The notes under the pieces were generated by a model. It ran no database searches. It saw only the letters and a list, made by a program, of their open reading frames with translations, and was not told the DNA's origin. The translations under genes were made by a program, and so were the position numbers. A DNA stretch of 33,436 nucleotides from Lachnospiraceae bacterium (GTDB taxonomy: Bacteria; Bacillota; Clostridia; Lachnospirales; Lachnospiraceae), in NCBI GenBank assembly GCA_017624835.1, contig JAGAMG010000003.1, positions 1-33,436 on the forward strand, given 5' to 3'. This document shows positions 22,382-31,200 of this stretch, in pieces; the first letter of the stretch is position 1; each line of letters starts with the position of its first letter.

Positions 22382-25258
22382 TTACAATTCATTTGAAATA
22401 CCTGCATCCGGTGCATCCGCAGTACCGGTAATCAGTTCTTCCTCTTCTGCCAATCCGTAGTGATACTTAATAATATCCCGGGTAACCTGCGCCGCATAAT
22501 CCGAAGAATATCCCCATGGAATACGGGTTGCCACAGCAATTTCAGGTGTTTCATAGGGAGCATAACACACAAAAAGCGCATGGTTGGGGCGGGACGAAAT
22601 CTGCTCCGCCGTACCGGTCTTTCCGGCAACATTTACTGCCAAATCACCAAAATAGCTCTTATTCTGTACCACCTGTCTCATGCCAAGCTGCATGGCATCC
22701 CAATAGCTCTCAGGCAAATCAATGGTATTTCTGATATCCGGTTCAAACTCTTCCACTATATTGCCCTCTGAATCCAGAGTCTTGTCCAATAATGTCAGGT
22801 TATAACAGGTTCCGCTGTTGGCAATGGTGGTAACATATCGTGCTAATCCCACTGTGGTAAAACTGTTGGTACCCTGTCCGATTGCAGAACGAACCGGGTC
22901 AATATCTGATAAATTCGGACTCTCCTCATTGATTTCCACTCCCGACTTCTCCGTCAGACCAAACAAGTCCGCATATTGATACAAGGTATCAAGGCCTGCC
23001 TGTTCATCATAAACTCCGGTTCTGGTGGAAAGCTTATAGCCCACATCATAAAAATAATAGTTACAGGAATCCCTGATGGCAGAGGTAAGCATTTCACTTC
23101 CATGTCCTGTTCTCTTCCAACAACGGGGAGAAGGTGTGATTTCCGTAAAAGTACCCACACAAACGGTGGTATCAAAGGGACTGATGATTCCTTCCATTAA
23201 GCCTGCCGTTGCGGACACAATTTTAAAAGTGGAACCGGGTGCCATAGCGGACTGGGTGGCATAATTATACTGGGGATTCGCTTTATCCGCATTCAGTTTG
23301 GCAAAATATTCCGCATCCACGGAATTTGCCATCTTATTATTGTCATAACCGGGATAAGAAACCATAGCAAGCACATCTCCCGTATTTACATCCGTAATTA
23401 CTACAGATGCATTGCAGGGATCCAATGCCAGCTGTCCGGGAGTAATATCCAGATTATCAATACGATGCTTCATAAATTCGTAAGCAGTAATGGTTCCCTT
23501 ATACAGAGCCTCTTCATCCGCCGCAGAAACATCCGCCGCATCCTGCTCACAAAGTAACATACAGATATGCTTTCCGGTAATTCTGTCGTTTAAAAGCATA
23601 TACTTATAAAAACGCTTTTGAATCTCCGTATTCTTATCCAGCATTTGAATAATGTATTCATTCATCTTCTGGTAGATTTCTGCGGAATCCGAATACTTAT
23701 CATCCATATTCAGCTTACTGACATCAATCCAATTCATGGAAATACAGTATTTCAGATATTCACCAAGACTGATTACCTCTTCCGTAGTCCACGCAAGATA
23801 AGTGGCATCCTCTTTATCCACAGCCTCCTTCATAATGATTCCCTTATCATTCAGAAGCTCTACAATTTTACTCTGATATACCTGAAACTCCTTTGTCAGC
23901 TGATTATAAGGAGTATATCCGCTTGTCAGTTCCCAGGTGATTTTATCGTAAACACTCTGCTTATATTCCAAATAAGTCTGATAAACTGCCTGCTCAGTAG
24001 GACCTGCATCAGCTTCCGCAAAATGCTTCATATCAACAATGCCATTATTGATAACTGCAAAATAAACATCATAAATCGGTATTTTTATATCCGAGCTGTC
24101 TTCATGCTCACCCATGTTATATTCCTTGGCATTGATAATCTTGCTGGAAACAAGACCTGCAAGCTTTTGTTCTACAATATTGTATACTGCTTTGGTCAAA
24201 TCCCGGTCAATGGTCAATTGCACCGAATCACCGGATATTGCCTCCTTACGGTCCTGAATGGAAATTACCTTACCGGTATTATCAACCACCACTGTTTCGC
24301 TGCCCTTTGCACCCTGCAGTGTGGTTTCCATATACGCTTCTATTCCACTCTTTCCTACTACATCATTAATATTGTAGGTATCAGCGCTCTTTCCCTGAGC
24401 AACAGCCTCTTCATTTAACTGAGACAATTCTTCAGAAGAAATTTTACCGGTATACCCCAAAATATGTGCAAAATACTTGCTGTCATTATACCGTCTGACG
24501 GTATCTTCTACAATGGACACGCCCGGAAGCTGCTCCGCATTTTCCATTAATACCGCCACCGTTTCTTCGCTTACATTGGTGGCCACAGTGGTTCCGATAT
24601 ATTTACGATAAGAGGTCAGATTCATGGCATAACGTATGGTTACCATTTTTAACCATTCCTTATCGGTATAACCTTCCCCGGGAATAAAACTTTTGGAATC
24701 ATCGGGATCAGCATATTCCCCGATGGCAAAGGTTTTACTTAAATGCTCCATCACCTCACTGGCTGTCATGGTTTCCTCGTCCTCTTCCAATTCCCCCACT
24801 GTTTTATATCCAAAAACATCTGCCAAAAACCTGAGTCTGCTTGTCCCATCCACAGAAAAAGCAAATTCTCCGTCTTCATCAATTACTATTTTAAAATCCG
24901 TTATCACATTGTCACCGTTTTTTTCAATCATTTGAATCAAACGGTAAACCACCTCATTCATTCTGGCATTTTTCTTTCTGCCGGACTCAAATACATCCTC
25001 AATTTTTACAGAATAGGCAAGCTCATTATAAGCCAGAACATTACCGTTTCTATCCCAAATCTGTCCTCTGGTACTGGAGATATCCCTTGTTTTTTCTGTT
25101 TGCAGAATAAAATCATTGAGGAATTCTTCTCCACGTACAATCTGTAAATTGAAACATCTGTAAATCAATATGGAAGCCAGCAGACAAAACATAACAGTTA
25201 ACACTGTAAGCCTGCTGGTTATAATACTGATAATATGATCCATTAATTCATCAAACAA
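22382..25258 (-). CDS. mrdA: Penicillin-binding protein 2 with a large insertion
   Basis: PBP2 is the class B transpeptidase that cross-links new wall made by RodA. It has one N-terminal membrane helix (about 16-36), a pedestal domain with STRGQIWDRNGNVLA near 62-76, and the transpeptidase motifs STFK (676-679), SCN (731-733) and KTG (880-882). At 958 residues it is about 300 longer than common PBP2. Between LTID (348-351) and ASVVITDVNTG (617 onward), normally some 40 residues apart, lie about 265, so roughly 220 residues are inserted. The start is uncertain: TTG 25258 has GGAG 11 bases upstream, while ATG 25243 lies just after the mreD stop and could use coupling. Confidence 0.93.
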   Translation of the reverse strand: MFDELMDHIISIITSRLTVLTVMFCLLASILIYRCFNLQIVRGEEFLNDFILQTEKTRDISSTRGQIWDRNGNVLAYNELAYSVKIEDVFESGRKKNARMNEVVYRLIQMIEKNGDNVITDFKIVIDEDGEFAFSVDGTSRLRFLADVFGYKTVGELEEDEETMTASEVMEHLSKTFAIGEYADPDDSKSFIPGEGYTDKEWLKMVTIRYAMNLTSYRKYIGTTVATNVSEETVAVLMENAEQLPGVSIVEDTVRRYNDSKYFAHILGYTGKISSEELSQLNEEAVAQGKSADTYNINDVVGKSGIEAYMETTLQGAKGSETVVVDNTGKVISIQDRKEAISGDSVQLTIDRDLTKAVYNIVEQKLAGLVSSKIINAKEYNMGEHEDSSDIKIPIYDVYFAVINNGIVDMKHFAEADAGPTEQAVYQTYLEYKQSVYDKITWELTSGYTPYNQLTKEFQVYQSKIVELLNDKGIIMKEAVDKEDATYLAWTTEEVISLGEYLKYCISMNWIDVSKLNMDDKYSDSAEIYQKMNEYIIQMLDKNTEIQKRFYKYMLLNDRITGKHICMLLCEQDAADVSAADEEALYKGTITAYEFMKHRIDNLDITPGQLALDPCNASVVITDVNTGDVLAMVSYPGYDNNKMANSVDAEYFAKLNADKANPQYNYATQSAMAPGSTFKIVSATAGLMEGIISPFDTTVCVGTFTEITPSPRCWKRTGHGSEMLTSAIRDSCNYYFYDVGYKLSTRTGVYDEQAGLDTLYQYADLFGLTEKSGVEINEESPNLSDIDPVRSAIGQGTNSFTTVGLARYVTTIANSGTCYNLTLLDKTLDSEGNIVEEFEPDIRNTIDLPESYWDAMQLGMRQVVQNKSYFGDLAVNVAGKTGTAEQISSRPNHALFVCYAPYETPEIAVATRIPWGYSSDYAAQVTRDIIKYHYGLAEEEELITGTADAPDAGISNEL

Positions 25259-25769
25259 ATTTTTGCGCGCTCCTTTTTTCCTTTGCTTCCAGCTTTTGAT
25301 TTACCGTTAAAATAAGGGGATATAAAAACATTGTAATTACAATGGTATATAACGCTTCCGGTAAAATAACCCTTGTAAAATAGTAGGGAAAATTTAAACG
25401 CCCTCTCAATAAGAATAACAAACTGTAACACAGAACTCCGTAAGAAATATCACTTACCACAATCAATGCCAAAGGAAGTTTGATATCCTCCGGGTAAAAT
25501 ATTCTGGAAAATTTCCCGTTCAGATAACCTATGTACATCATAATTAATGCATAAAATCCTAAAAAGTCACCTGAAAAAACATCACATAAAAGTCCGCATA
25601 CAAAGCCGATAAGAAGTCCCTCTTCCTCTCCACGCATAAAACCAAAAGAAGAGGTTAAAATAATCATAAGATTGGGTATAATGCCTGCAAATGCTAAATT
25701 ACTGAATACACTGCATTGTAAAATAAAGCAGACAAATATAAAAACTGTCACAATTATTTTTCTCAGCAT
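25251..25769 (-). CDS. mreD: Rod shape-determining protein MreD
   Basis: MreD is the small integral membrane component of the elongation complex, contacting MreC and RodA/PBP2. The 172-residue protein has about five hydrophobic segments, with the family pattern IVTVFIFVCFILQCSVF at the start, IPNLMIILTSSFGFMRGEEEGL near 30-51 and GFVCGLLCDVFSGDFLGFYAL near 55-75 (Gly and Asp conserved). A basic tail (KLEAKEKRSAQK) ends it. GGAGG lies four bases before ATG 25769, the gene follows mreC by 14 bases, and the end overlaps the start of the PBP2 gene. Confidence 0.92.
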   Translation of the reverse strand: MLRKIIVTVFIFVCFILQCSVFSNLAFAGIIPNLMIILTSSFGFMRGEEEGLLIGFVCGLLCDVFSGDFLGFYALIMMYIGYLNGKFSRIFYPEDIKLPLALIVVSDISYGVLCYSLLFLLRGRLNFPYYFTRVILPEALYTIVITMFLYPLILTVNQKLEAKEKRSAQKFV

Positions 25770-25783
25770 ACTGCCTCCGGTTT

Positions 25784-26659
25784 CTAGGATTCTTCGTCTA
25801 TCTGCTGTTTTAAATCTGTAATTACCAATACCTCTCCCAGATGTTCAAAATCCACTGCCGGAGTTATGTAACCTGACTTGGTCAGGTTATTGGCATCACG
25901 ATTTATGGTATTGATATATCCGATTAAAATATTGGGAAGATATTTATCACTGATATTGGATGTAACAATCTTATCCCCTTCCATAACAGCATTCTTGCTG
26001 TCCACCAGCTTCGTAAAGGTAATTACGCCTTCCGCCATTAACTGTAAATCGCCGGATACAATCAGATTGTCCTCGGTTGCCAGCGTCATGGCACTAACAT
26101 TACTGTTATCGGAAATAATAGAAGTAACTCTGGACCAATTAGGTCCAACAGAGGTAATTCGACCTACCAGACCACCTTCCGCAATTACATTCATATCATC
26201 AGCCAATCCATCATTGGAGCCTTTGTCAATAATAAAGGAGGAATACCAGTTGCTGGAATCCCTGCTGATAATACGGGCACCCACCTTTTCATATTCACCA
26301 TATTGTTCATCTAATTCAACCAATTTACGCAATTTGTTCAATTCATATTTGTCCTGTTGCAATATGGTATTTTCCTCAGTAAGTGCTGCAACCTCTTCCT
26401 TAAGCTTGGCATTCTCATCCAAAAGCATACGAATCTGTACCAATTCATCGGAACGATTAGAAATCCATTCTCCGGTTTTGGCAATCCCCTGCTGGAAGGG
26501 TATCACGACATATCCCACCACTCTGTTAAAGGGACGATTAAAAACATTGGTACCAAAAGTAACCAGCATCATTGTGATGCAAAGAATCGTTAAAATAAAA
26601 AGGAGATATTTACTGGGTATGGTAAATCTCTCCCCTTTTCTTTTTATAACTGGGCTCAT
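25784..26659 (-). CDS. mreC: Cell shape-determining protein MreC
   Basis: MreC forms the extracytoplasmic scaffold that activates PBP2 in the elongation complex. The 291-residue protein has a basic N terminus, one membrane helix (about 18-38), a coiled coil (about 75-110, MLLDENAKLKEEVAALTEENTIL split across heptads) and two beta-barrel domains (about 115-280). Within the barrels, ARIISRDSSNWYSSFIIDKGSNDG and VIAEGGLVGRI are typical. Its ATG overlaps the mreB stop (ATGA), so the two are translationally coupled. mreD follows 14 bases later. Confidence 0.95.
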   Translation of the reverse strand: MSPVIKRKGERFTIPSKYLLFILTILCITMMLVTFGTNVFNRPFNRVVGYVVIPFQQGIAKTGEWISNRSDELVQIRMLLDENAKLKEEVAALTEENTILQQDKYELNKLRKLVELDEQYGEYEKVGARIISRDSSNWYSSFIIDKGSNDGLADDMNVIAEGGLVGRITSVGPNWSRVTSIISDNSNVSAMTLATEDNLIVSGDLQLMAEGVITFTKLVDSKNAVMEGDKIVTSNISDKYLPNILIGYINTINRDANNLTKSGYITPAVDFEHLGEVLVITDLKQQIDEES

Positions 26660-27666
26660 TTACTCATTCCTTCAATTGCATAAGCTACCGTTTTATAATT
26701 TTCATCCTTAATGATTTTAGCAAGCCCCATTGCCACACTGGTCAAAGGATTTTCTGCCAAATTCACCTTTAAACCGGTACCGGTAGCAAGACGTTCTGCC
26801 AAATGGCTTACCTGGGATGCTCCACCGGTCAGATATACACCATGACGGTAAATATCTGCTGCAAGCTCGGGGGGCGTTCTTTCCAAAATCACTTTTACAT
26901 TATCTATAATGGTATTAAAATGCTCTTCCAAAGCATCCACTACTAATTGAGTAGGGATTTCTCTTTCCACAGGAAGACCTGTCACAATATCTCTTCCGTA
27001 TACGATTGCACTACAGTTATCCTCTTCCAGCTCTCTCAAAGAAATTTTAACGGTTTCCGCAGTTTTTCCGCCAATAATCAGACCGAACTCTCTTCTTACC
27101 GCACCGCGGATGGCATCATCAAATTTCATACCGCCTTCCTTAATCAGACGACTAAGTACAATACCGCCTAAAGAAAGGATGGATATTTCTGTGGTTTCAT
27201 AGCCTACATTTACAACCAGAACACCCTGGGAATTCTTAACATCAATATCCATGCCCAGACCATCTGCAACAGCCTTTTCCACTACCATAATCTTTTTCGC
27301 CTTTACGTTTGCATCCTTTATCAAATCATAAAAAGCTCTCTTCTCCACCTCTGTTACATCCGTAGGTACTGCCACATAGAAATCACAGGGCTTGCTGTTC
27401 CCTTTTTGTAAATCTCCAATAAAGAACTTAATCAGAGTCTCCATATTCTGAATATCTGCAATAACACCATTGGATAAAGGATAAGAAATATGAATATTGC
27501 TGGGAGCCTTCTCATACATTTCAAATGCGGAATCTCCGTATGCAAACAAGGTATTCTTATTTTCAATGGCAATCATGTTTTTTTCCACCATGATTCCATC
27601 ATCATTTCTGCTGTAAATTTTAATGTTGTTCGTACCTAAATCAATACCAAATACGTTATTAGCCAC
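26656..27666 (-). CDS. mreB: Divergent MreB/Mbl family actin-like protein
   Basis: MreB forms membrane-bound filaments that orient the elongation machinery. The 336-residue protein aligns with MreB throughout, with phosphate-1 loop DLGTNN (9-14), VPTDVTEVEKRA (100-111) and LTGGASQVSHLAERL near the end. Several signatures are unusual. The phosphate-2 loop, normally DIGGGTTE, reads NVGYETTE (153-160), losing Asp and two glycines. The EEPMAAAIG segment reads EKAVADGLG (130-138). LTGGGALLRG is also degenerate. It starts with GTG 27666 (AGGGTGG eight bases upstream) and is coupled to mreC. Context says it is the operon's MreB; reduced or altered nucleotide use is inferred. Confidence 0.9.
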   Translation of the reverse strand: MANNVFGIDLGTNNIKIYSRNDDGIMVEKNMIAIENKNTLFAYGDSAFEMYEKAPSNIHISYPLSNGVIADIQNMETLIKFFIGDLQKGNSKPCDFYVAVPTDVTEVEKRAFYDLIKDANVKAKKIMVVEKAVADGLGMDIDVKNSQGVLVVNVGYETTEISILSLGGIVLSRLIKEGGMKFDDAIRGAVRREFGLIIGGKTAETVKISLRELEEDNCSAIVYGRDIVTGLPVEREIPTQLVVDALEEHFNTIIDNVKVILERTPPELAADIYRHGVYLTGGASQVSHLAERLATGTGLKVNLAENPLTSVAMGLAKIIKDENYKTVAYAIEGMSK

Positions 27667-27705
27667 TTTTTAAGCCACCCTTTCTTATCGTATAAATTTC
27701 ATAAT

Positions 27706-28392
27706 CTATAAATATGATAATTCCCTAAAGCTAGTATACCTATTATCCCCAATAATAATGTGGTCTAACAGAGGAATATCCATTTTTTCTCCAAGCTCAC
27801 ATACATTTGCAGTCAGTTCTCTGTCCGCCTGACTGGGTGTGGGATCCCCACTGGGATGATTGTGTAGTAAAACAATATTAACAGCCTTACATTCCAAAGC
27901 CATCATAAAAATTTCTCTGGGAGAAATCAAAGCCATCTTTACACTGCCATCTGACAATTTATTTTCCTGCAAAAGTTGTCCTTTGGCGTCCAGACATAAA
28001 AGATAAACACATTCTGTATTTTTGTGTCGAAGTCTTTCCATATAATATTCTGCCACCATACCTGAGCAGGTAAAACAGATTCCCCGTCCGGCTCTAGCGC
28101 AGCTGATGCGCATGGAAAGCTCAGTAAGGGATTTTAATTTTACTGCCTTTACCAAGCCAATCCCTTTTATCTTCATAAGCTGTTCCAGACTTACATCATA
28201 GAGCCCAAGCAAGCCTTCCTTAGGATATTTTGCAAGAGAAAGTACCTCTTCTGCCAGCTTTAATGCATTAGCATCCTTTGTCCCTGTGCGAAGAATGATT
28301 GCCAGTAATTCACTTTCCGTCAAATGCTCCGGACCAAACCGAAGAAACCTTTCATAGGGCAGATTCTGATTTTTTAATGCCTGTTCTTTCAT
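27706..28392 (-). CDS. radC: RadC family JAB-domain protein
   Basis: RadC proteins carry a JAMM/MPN+ metalloprotease-like domain; despite the name, a role in DNA repair has been questioned, and the true function is unknown. The 228-residue protein has an N-terminal helix-hairpin-helix-like UPF0758 region (about 1-100, with LLAIILRTGTKDANAL and LMKIKGIGLVKAVKL) and the JAMM metal site HNHPSGDPTPSQAD near residues 177-190, matching HxHx7SxxD fully. It lies just upstream of mreB (39 bases), the position common in Firmicutes. ATG 28392 is preceded by GGAG. Confidence 0.94.
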   Translation of the reverse strand: MKEQALKNQNLPYERFLRFGPEHLTESELLAIILRTGTKDANALKLAEEVLSLAKYPKEGLLGLYDVSLEQLMKIKGIGLVKAVKLKSLTELSMRISCARAGRGICFTCSGMVAEYYMERLRHKNTECVYLLCLDAKGQLLQENKLSDGSVKMALISPREIFMMALECKAVNIVLLHNHPSGDPTPSQADRELTANVCELGEKMDIPLLDHIIIGDNRYTSFRELSYL

Positions 28393-28428
28393 ACGTCTCC
28401 TTTGCCTTCTTCGACGTATGCGTGATAG

Positions 28429-28668
28429 CTATTTTATAAATTTGTAAATGATAAAGGAAATAATCACACCTATTACACTTGCAATGGTAATGTGAAACTG
28501 CAACCCAAAGGTTAAAATCACAAATCCCATATTTAATTCAATAGGATTACTTAATCCAAAGGTTTGTCCGTAATTCAAGAAGGTACCGTCAAAATAAGTC
28601 CCTATAAATCTTCCAATCACAAATCCTATGAGGACAAGAATAATTAAAACCCAATTTACTCTTTTCAA
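28429..28668 (-). CDS. DUF4321 domain membrane protein (TTG start)
   Basis: This 79-residue protein has two hydrophobic segments (about 5-24 and 50-77) joined by a DGTFLNYGQTFGLSNPIELNMG loop, the DUF4321 pattern of small Firmicutes membrane proteins often found next to radC and mreB. No ATG fits well: TTG 28668 has AGAGGG six bases upstream and places the start just before KRVNWVLIILVL, where related proteins begin. An in-frame ATG at 28731 would add 21 residues but lacks a ribosome site and lies almost on the predicted transcript start. The function is unknown. Confidence 0.78.
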   Translation of the reverse strand: MKRVNWVLIILVLIGFVIGRFIGTYFDGTFLNYGQTFGLSNPIELNMGFVILTFGLQFHITIASVIGVIISFIIYKFIK

Positions 28669-28741
28669 AATAGTCCCTCTGCTTTCTTTTGTAATTTCAA
28701 TTACAGCCTGCCCAAAGCCGCAATCCTCCATACATCATTTA

Positions 28742-28770
28742 ATACTACCACAAAATGGGAGTCCTGTACA
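28742..28770 (-). promoter_or_regulatory. Candidate promoter for DUF4321-radC and perhaps mreB
   Basis: The minus strand reads TGTACA (28770-28765), 17 bases, then TAGTAT (28747-28742) preceded by TGG, an extended -10. It lies inside a 9-bp inverted repeat (CCACAAAAT at 28748-28756, ATTTTGTGG at 28788-28796), which could be an operator or an RNA hairpin in read-through transcripts. Confidence 0.4.
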
Positions 28771-28796
28771 CAAATTTCATGGATTTTATTTTGTGG
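28748..28796. repeat. Inverted repeat between the methionine gamma-lyase family gene and the DUF4321 gene
   Basis: CCACAAAAT (28748-28756) is repeated exactly inverted as ATTTTGTGG (28788-28796) with 31 bases between. No U run follows in minus-strand RNA, so it is a poor terminator. It spans the candidate -35 box. Confidence 0.5.
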
Positions 28797-28841
28797 ATTT
28801 TCTGCATATTCCTACAAATTTTTCTGACTTTTACGCTACAT

Positions 28842-30131
28842 TTACAAATTATCTTTTGATACAATCCCCTTATTTACCAATGACTGAAGAGATTTCAAAA
28901 TACCGAATTTAGCATGCTGCCAGGTAAGTCCTCCTTGGAAATAAACTGCATAGGGTGGCTTAATAGGTCCGTCTGCAGAAAGCTCAATGGAGGAACCTGA
29001 CACAAAAGCCCCCGCCGCCATAATAACCTTGGCATCATATCCGGGCATATCCCAGGGTTCCGGCGTCACATGGCTATCCACCGGTGCCGCAGCCTGAATC
29101 CCCTCACAAAAAGCCACCACACCTTCGGGAGTTCCAAAGGTAACTGCCTGTATAATATCATGCCTGCTTTCCTTACCGTTTGGCACAACACCAAAGCCCA
29201 ATTTTTCATAGACATTAGCCGCAAAAATAGCCCCCTTCAAAGCACCCGCAGTAACGGTTGGTGCCAGGAAAAATCCCTGATAAAAGGCGGAAAGAACTCC
29301 CAGCGAAGCGCCTACCTCTTTGCCCAACCCGGGAGAAGTCAAACGATATGCAGCATTGTCCACACATTCCTTTTTGCCGGCTATATAACCGCCGATAGGT
29401 GCCAGACCGCCACCGGGATTTTTAATCAGAGAGCCTACTACCATATCAGCTCCCACATCGGAGGGCTCACGCTCCTCCACAAACTCACCATAGCAATTGT
29501 CCACCATACAAATTACATCGGGCTTGATTCCCTTGATAAAAGCAATCAACTCCCCGATTCGCTCCACGGAAAGGGTGGGACGTGTCTGATAGCCCTTAGA
29601 ACGCTGAATGGTTACCAGCTTTGTTTTTTCATTGATACTCTTTTTGATATTTTTATAATCAAAACCACCATCCGGCAATAAATCCACCTGCTTGTAGGTA
29701 ATGCCATACTCGGATAAAGAGCCCTTAGTAGGTCTGATACCGATTACCTCCTCCAGGGTATCATAAGGCTTCCCTACCGGTGATAACAGTTCGTCTCCGG
29801 GGCGCAAATTACTCATAAGTGCCAGCGCCAACGCATGGGTTCCACAGGTAATCTGGGGACGTACCAAAGCATCCTCTGTATGAAATACCTTGGCATAAAC
29901 CTCCTCCAAAGCATCCCGTCCGATATCATTATATCCATATCCCGTAGTTCCTAACAGGCAGGCTTCACTGACCTGTGTTTCCTGCATAGCCTTTAACACC
30001 TTTAGCTGATTATATTCCGCAGTGGCATCAATGGTATCAAAACGCTCCTTAAGTCCTTCCAATATTTTATTTCCAAATGCATATACTTCTTCACTGATAC
30101 CCATGGCAAGGTACATATTTTTTGTAGTCAT
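28842..30131 (-). CDS. Methionine gamma-lyase family PLP protein (YnbB-like)
   Basis: This 429-residue protein is a fold-type I PLP enzyme of the family labelled methionine gamma-lyase or aluminium resistance protein (B. subtilis YnbB). Visible features are TTGYGYNDIGRDALE near 62-76, RPQITCGTHALALALM near 92-107, MVDNCYGEFVE near 214-224 (PLP-binding Asp) and GSLIKNPGGGLAP near 233-245 with the PLP lysine. It differs from classical MetB/MGL enzymes and its reaction has not been settled; sulfur amino-acid metabolism is the family guess. GAGGAG lies seven bases before ATG 30131. It follows miaA by 50 bases, an order shared with Bacillus (miaA-hfq-ynbB region), though hfq is missing here. Confidence 0.9.
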   Translation of the reverse strand: MTTKNMYLAMGISEEVYAFGNKILEGLKERFDTIDATAEYNQLKVLKAMQETQVSEACLLGTTGYGYNDIGRDALEEVYAKVFHTEDALVRPQITCGTHALALALMSNLRPGDELLSPVGKPYDTLEEVIGIRPTKGSLSEYGITYKQVDLLPDGGFDYKNIKKSINEKTKLVTIQRSKGYQTRPTLSVERIGELIAFIKGIKPDVICMVDNCYGEFVEEREPSDVGADMVVGSLIKNPGGGLAPIGGYIAGKKECVDNAAYRLTSPGLGKEVGASLGVLSAFYQGFFLAPTVTAGALKGAIFAANVYEKLGFGVVPNGKESRHDIIQAVTFGTPEGVVAFCEGIQAAAPVDSHVTPEPWDMPGYDAKVIMAAGAFVSGSSIELSADGPIKPPYAVYFQGGLTWQHAKFGILKSLQSLVNKGIVSKDNL

Positions 30132-30181
30132 ATCTAAACTCCTCGTTTCTATTTTGTATCTTAAACTGCTCTTTATTTTTT

Positions 30182-31159
30182 CTATAAGCAGGCTCCAAGC
30201 ATCCCTGACTGCTTACATTTCTCAAGCATAAATTGCAGTATTCTCTCATCATCGTAGGAAAATGCTTCCTTATCAACCCAGATAACATCGCTCTCTCTAC
30301 GAAACCAGGTAAGCTGTCTCTTGGCAAAATGTCTGGTGTCCCGCTTCAGTAAGTATACTGCTTCCTCCAGACTGCATTCACCCTCCAGATAAGCCAGTAT
30401 TTCCTTATAGCCCAAGCCTTGCATGGATACCATCCCTCTATGGCAGCCAAGCTCCTGTAATTTTCTTACTTCCTCCACAAGTCCCATATCCAGCATTTCA
30501 TCAATACGCTGTTCAATTCGACTATAAAGCTTTTCCCTATCATCATTCAATACAAAATAGCAGAAATTATAAGGACTTTCTTTCTGCTTCTCTGTTTCAT
30601 TATGATCCGATATCCGTTCCCCGGTTAAATGGTAAAACTCCAAGGCACGAATACAACGTTTGATATTATTAGGATGAATCGCCTTTGCTGAGGGCGGATC
30701 CACCTCTGCCAGCATATGATGCAGGTACTCTGCTCCTTTTTCCACTGCCAGGGCTTCCAATTCCTTGCGATAGGAGGATTCTTCATTTTCCGTAAAGTCA
30801 ATATCCTTCAGCACTGCCTGAATATAAAAGCCGGTTCCCCCTGTAAGGATAGGAATATGTCCTCTTTCATAGATGGCATTTATAGCTTCCTTACACTTTT
30901 GTTGAAAAACCACCACATTAAATTCTTCCCAGGGCTTAAGCACATCAATCAAATGATGGGGCACTCCCTGCATTTCTGCCTCGGTAATCTTTGCAGAACC
31001 GATATCCATATATTCATATACCTGCATGGAGTCTGCCGATATGATTTCACCACCCACAGCCTTTGCCAGCGCAATGGAAAGCTTTGTTTTTCCTACTGCA
31101 GTAGGCCCGGTCAGAACAATCATGGGGTTTCGCTTTGCTTTTCTTTCTCTATTTTCCAT
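30182..31159 (-). CDS. miaA: tRNA dimethylallyltransferase
   Basis: MiaA transfers a dimethylallyl group to A37 of tRNAs reading U-starting codons, improving decoding. The 325-residue protein has the P-loop GPTAVGKTKLS near 18-28, SADSMQVYEYMDIGSAK near 42-58, HHLIDVLKPWEEFNV near 68-82, GGTGFYIQAVL near 107-117 and the C-terminal KRDTRHFAKRQLTWFRRE block near 274-291. A weak GGA site lies before ATG 31159. It follows mutL by 41 bases; mutS-mutL-miaA is a common Firmicutes order. Confidence 0.96.
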   Translation of the reverse strand: MENRERKAKRNPMIVLTGPTAVGKTKLSIALAKAVGGEIISADSMQVYEYMDIGSAKITEAEMQGVPHHLIDVLKPWEEFNVVVFQQKCKEAINAIYERGHIPILTGGTGFYIQAVLKDIDFTENEESSYRKELEALAVEKGAEYLHHMLAEVDPPSAKAIHPNNIKRCIRALEFYHLTGERISDHNETEKQKESPYNFCYFVLNDDREKLYSRIEQRIDEMLDMGLVEEVRKLQELGCHRGMVSMQGLGYKEILAYLEGECSLEEAVYLLKRDTRHFAKRQLTWFRRESDVIWVDKEAFSYDDERILQFMLEKCKQSGMLGACL

Positions 31160-31200
31160 ATTTTTTCCAATATTACAATATCATGAATCCAATTCACATT

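Noticed and set aside
23618-24418. A 266-codon open frame on the plus strand
   Set aside because: It lies wholly antisense to the PBP2 gene, has no ribosome site or recognisable domain, and its composition (Ile, Leu and His rich) is that of a reverse-complement shadow.
25878-26711. A 277-codon open frame on the plus strand
   Set aside because: It is antisense to mreC and the end of mreB, both firmly identified. The serine- and leucine-rich product has no family pattern.
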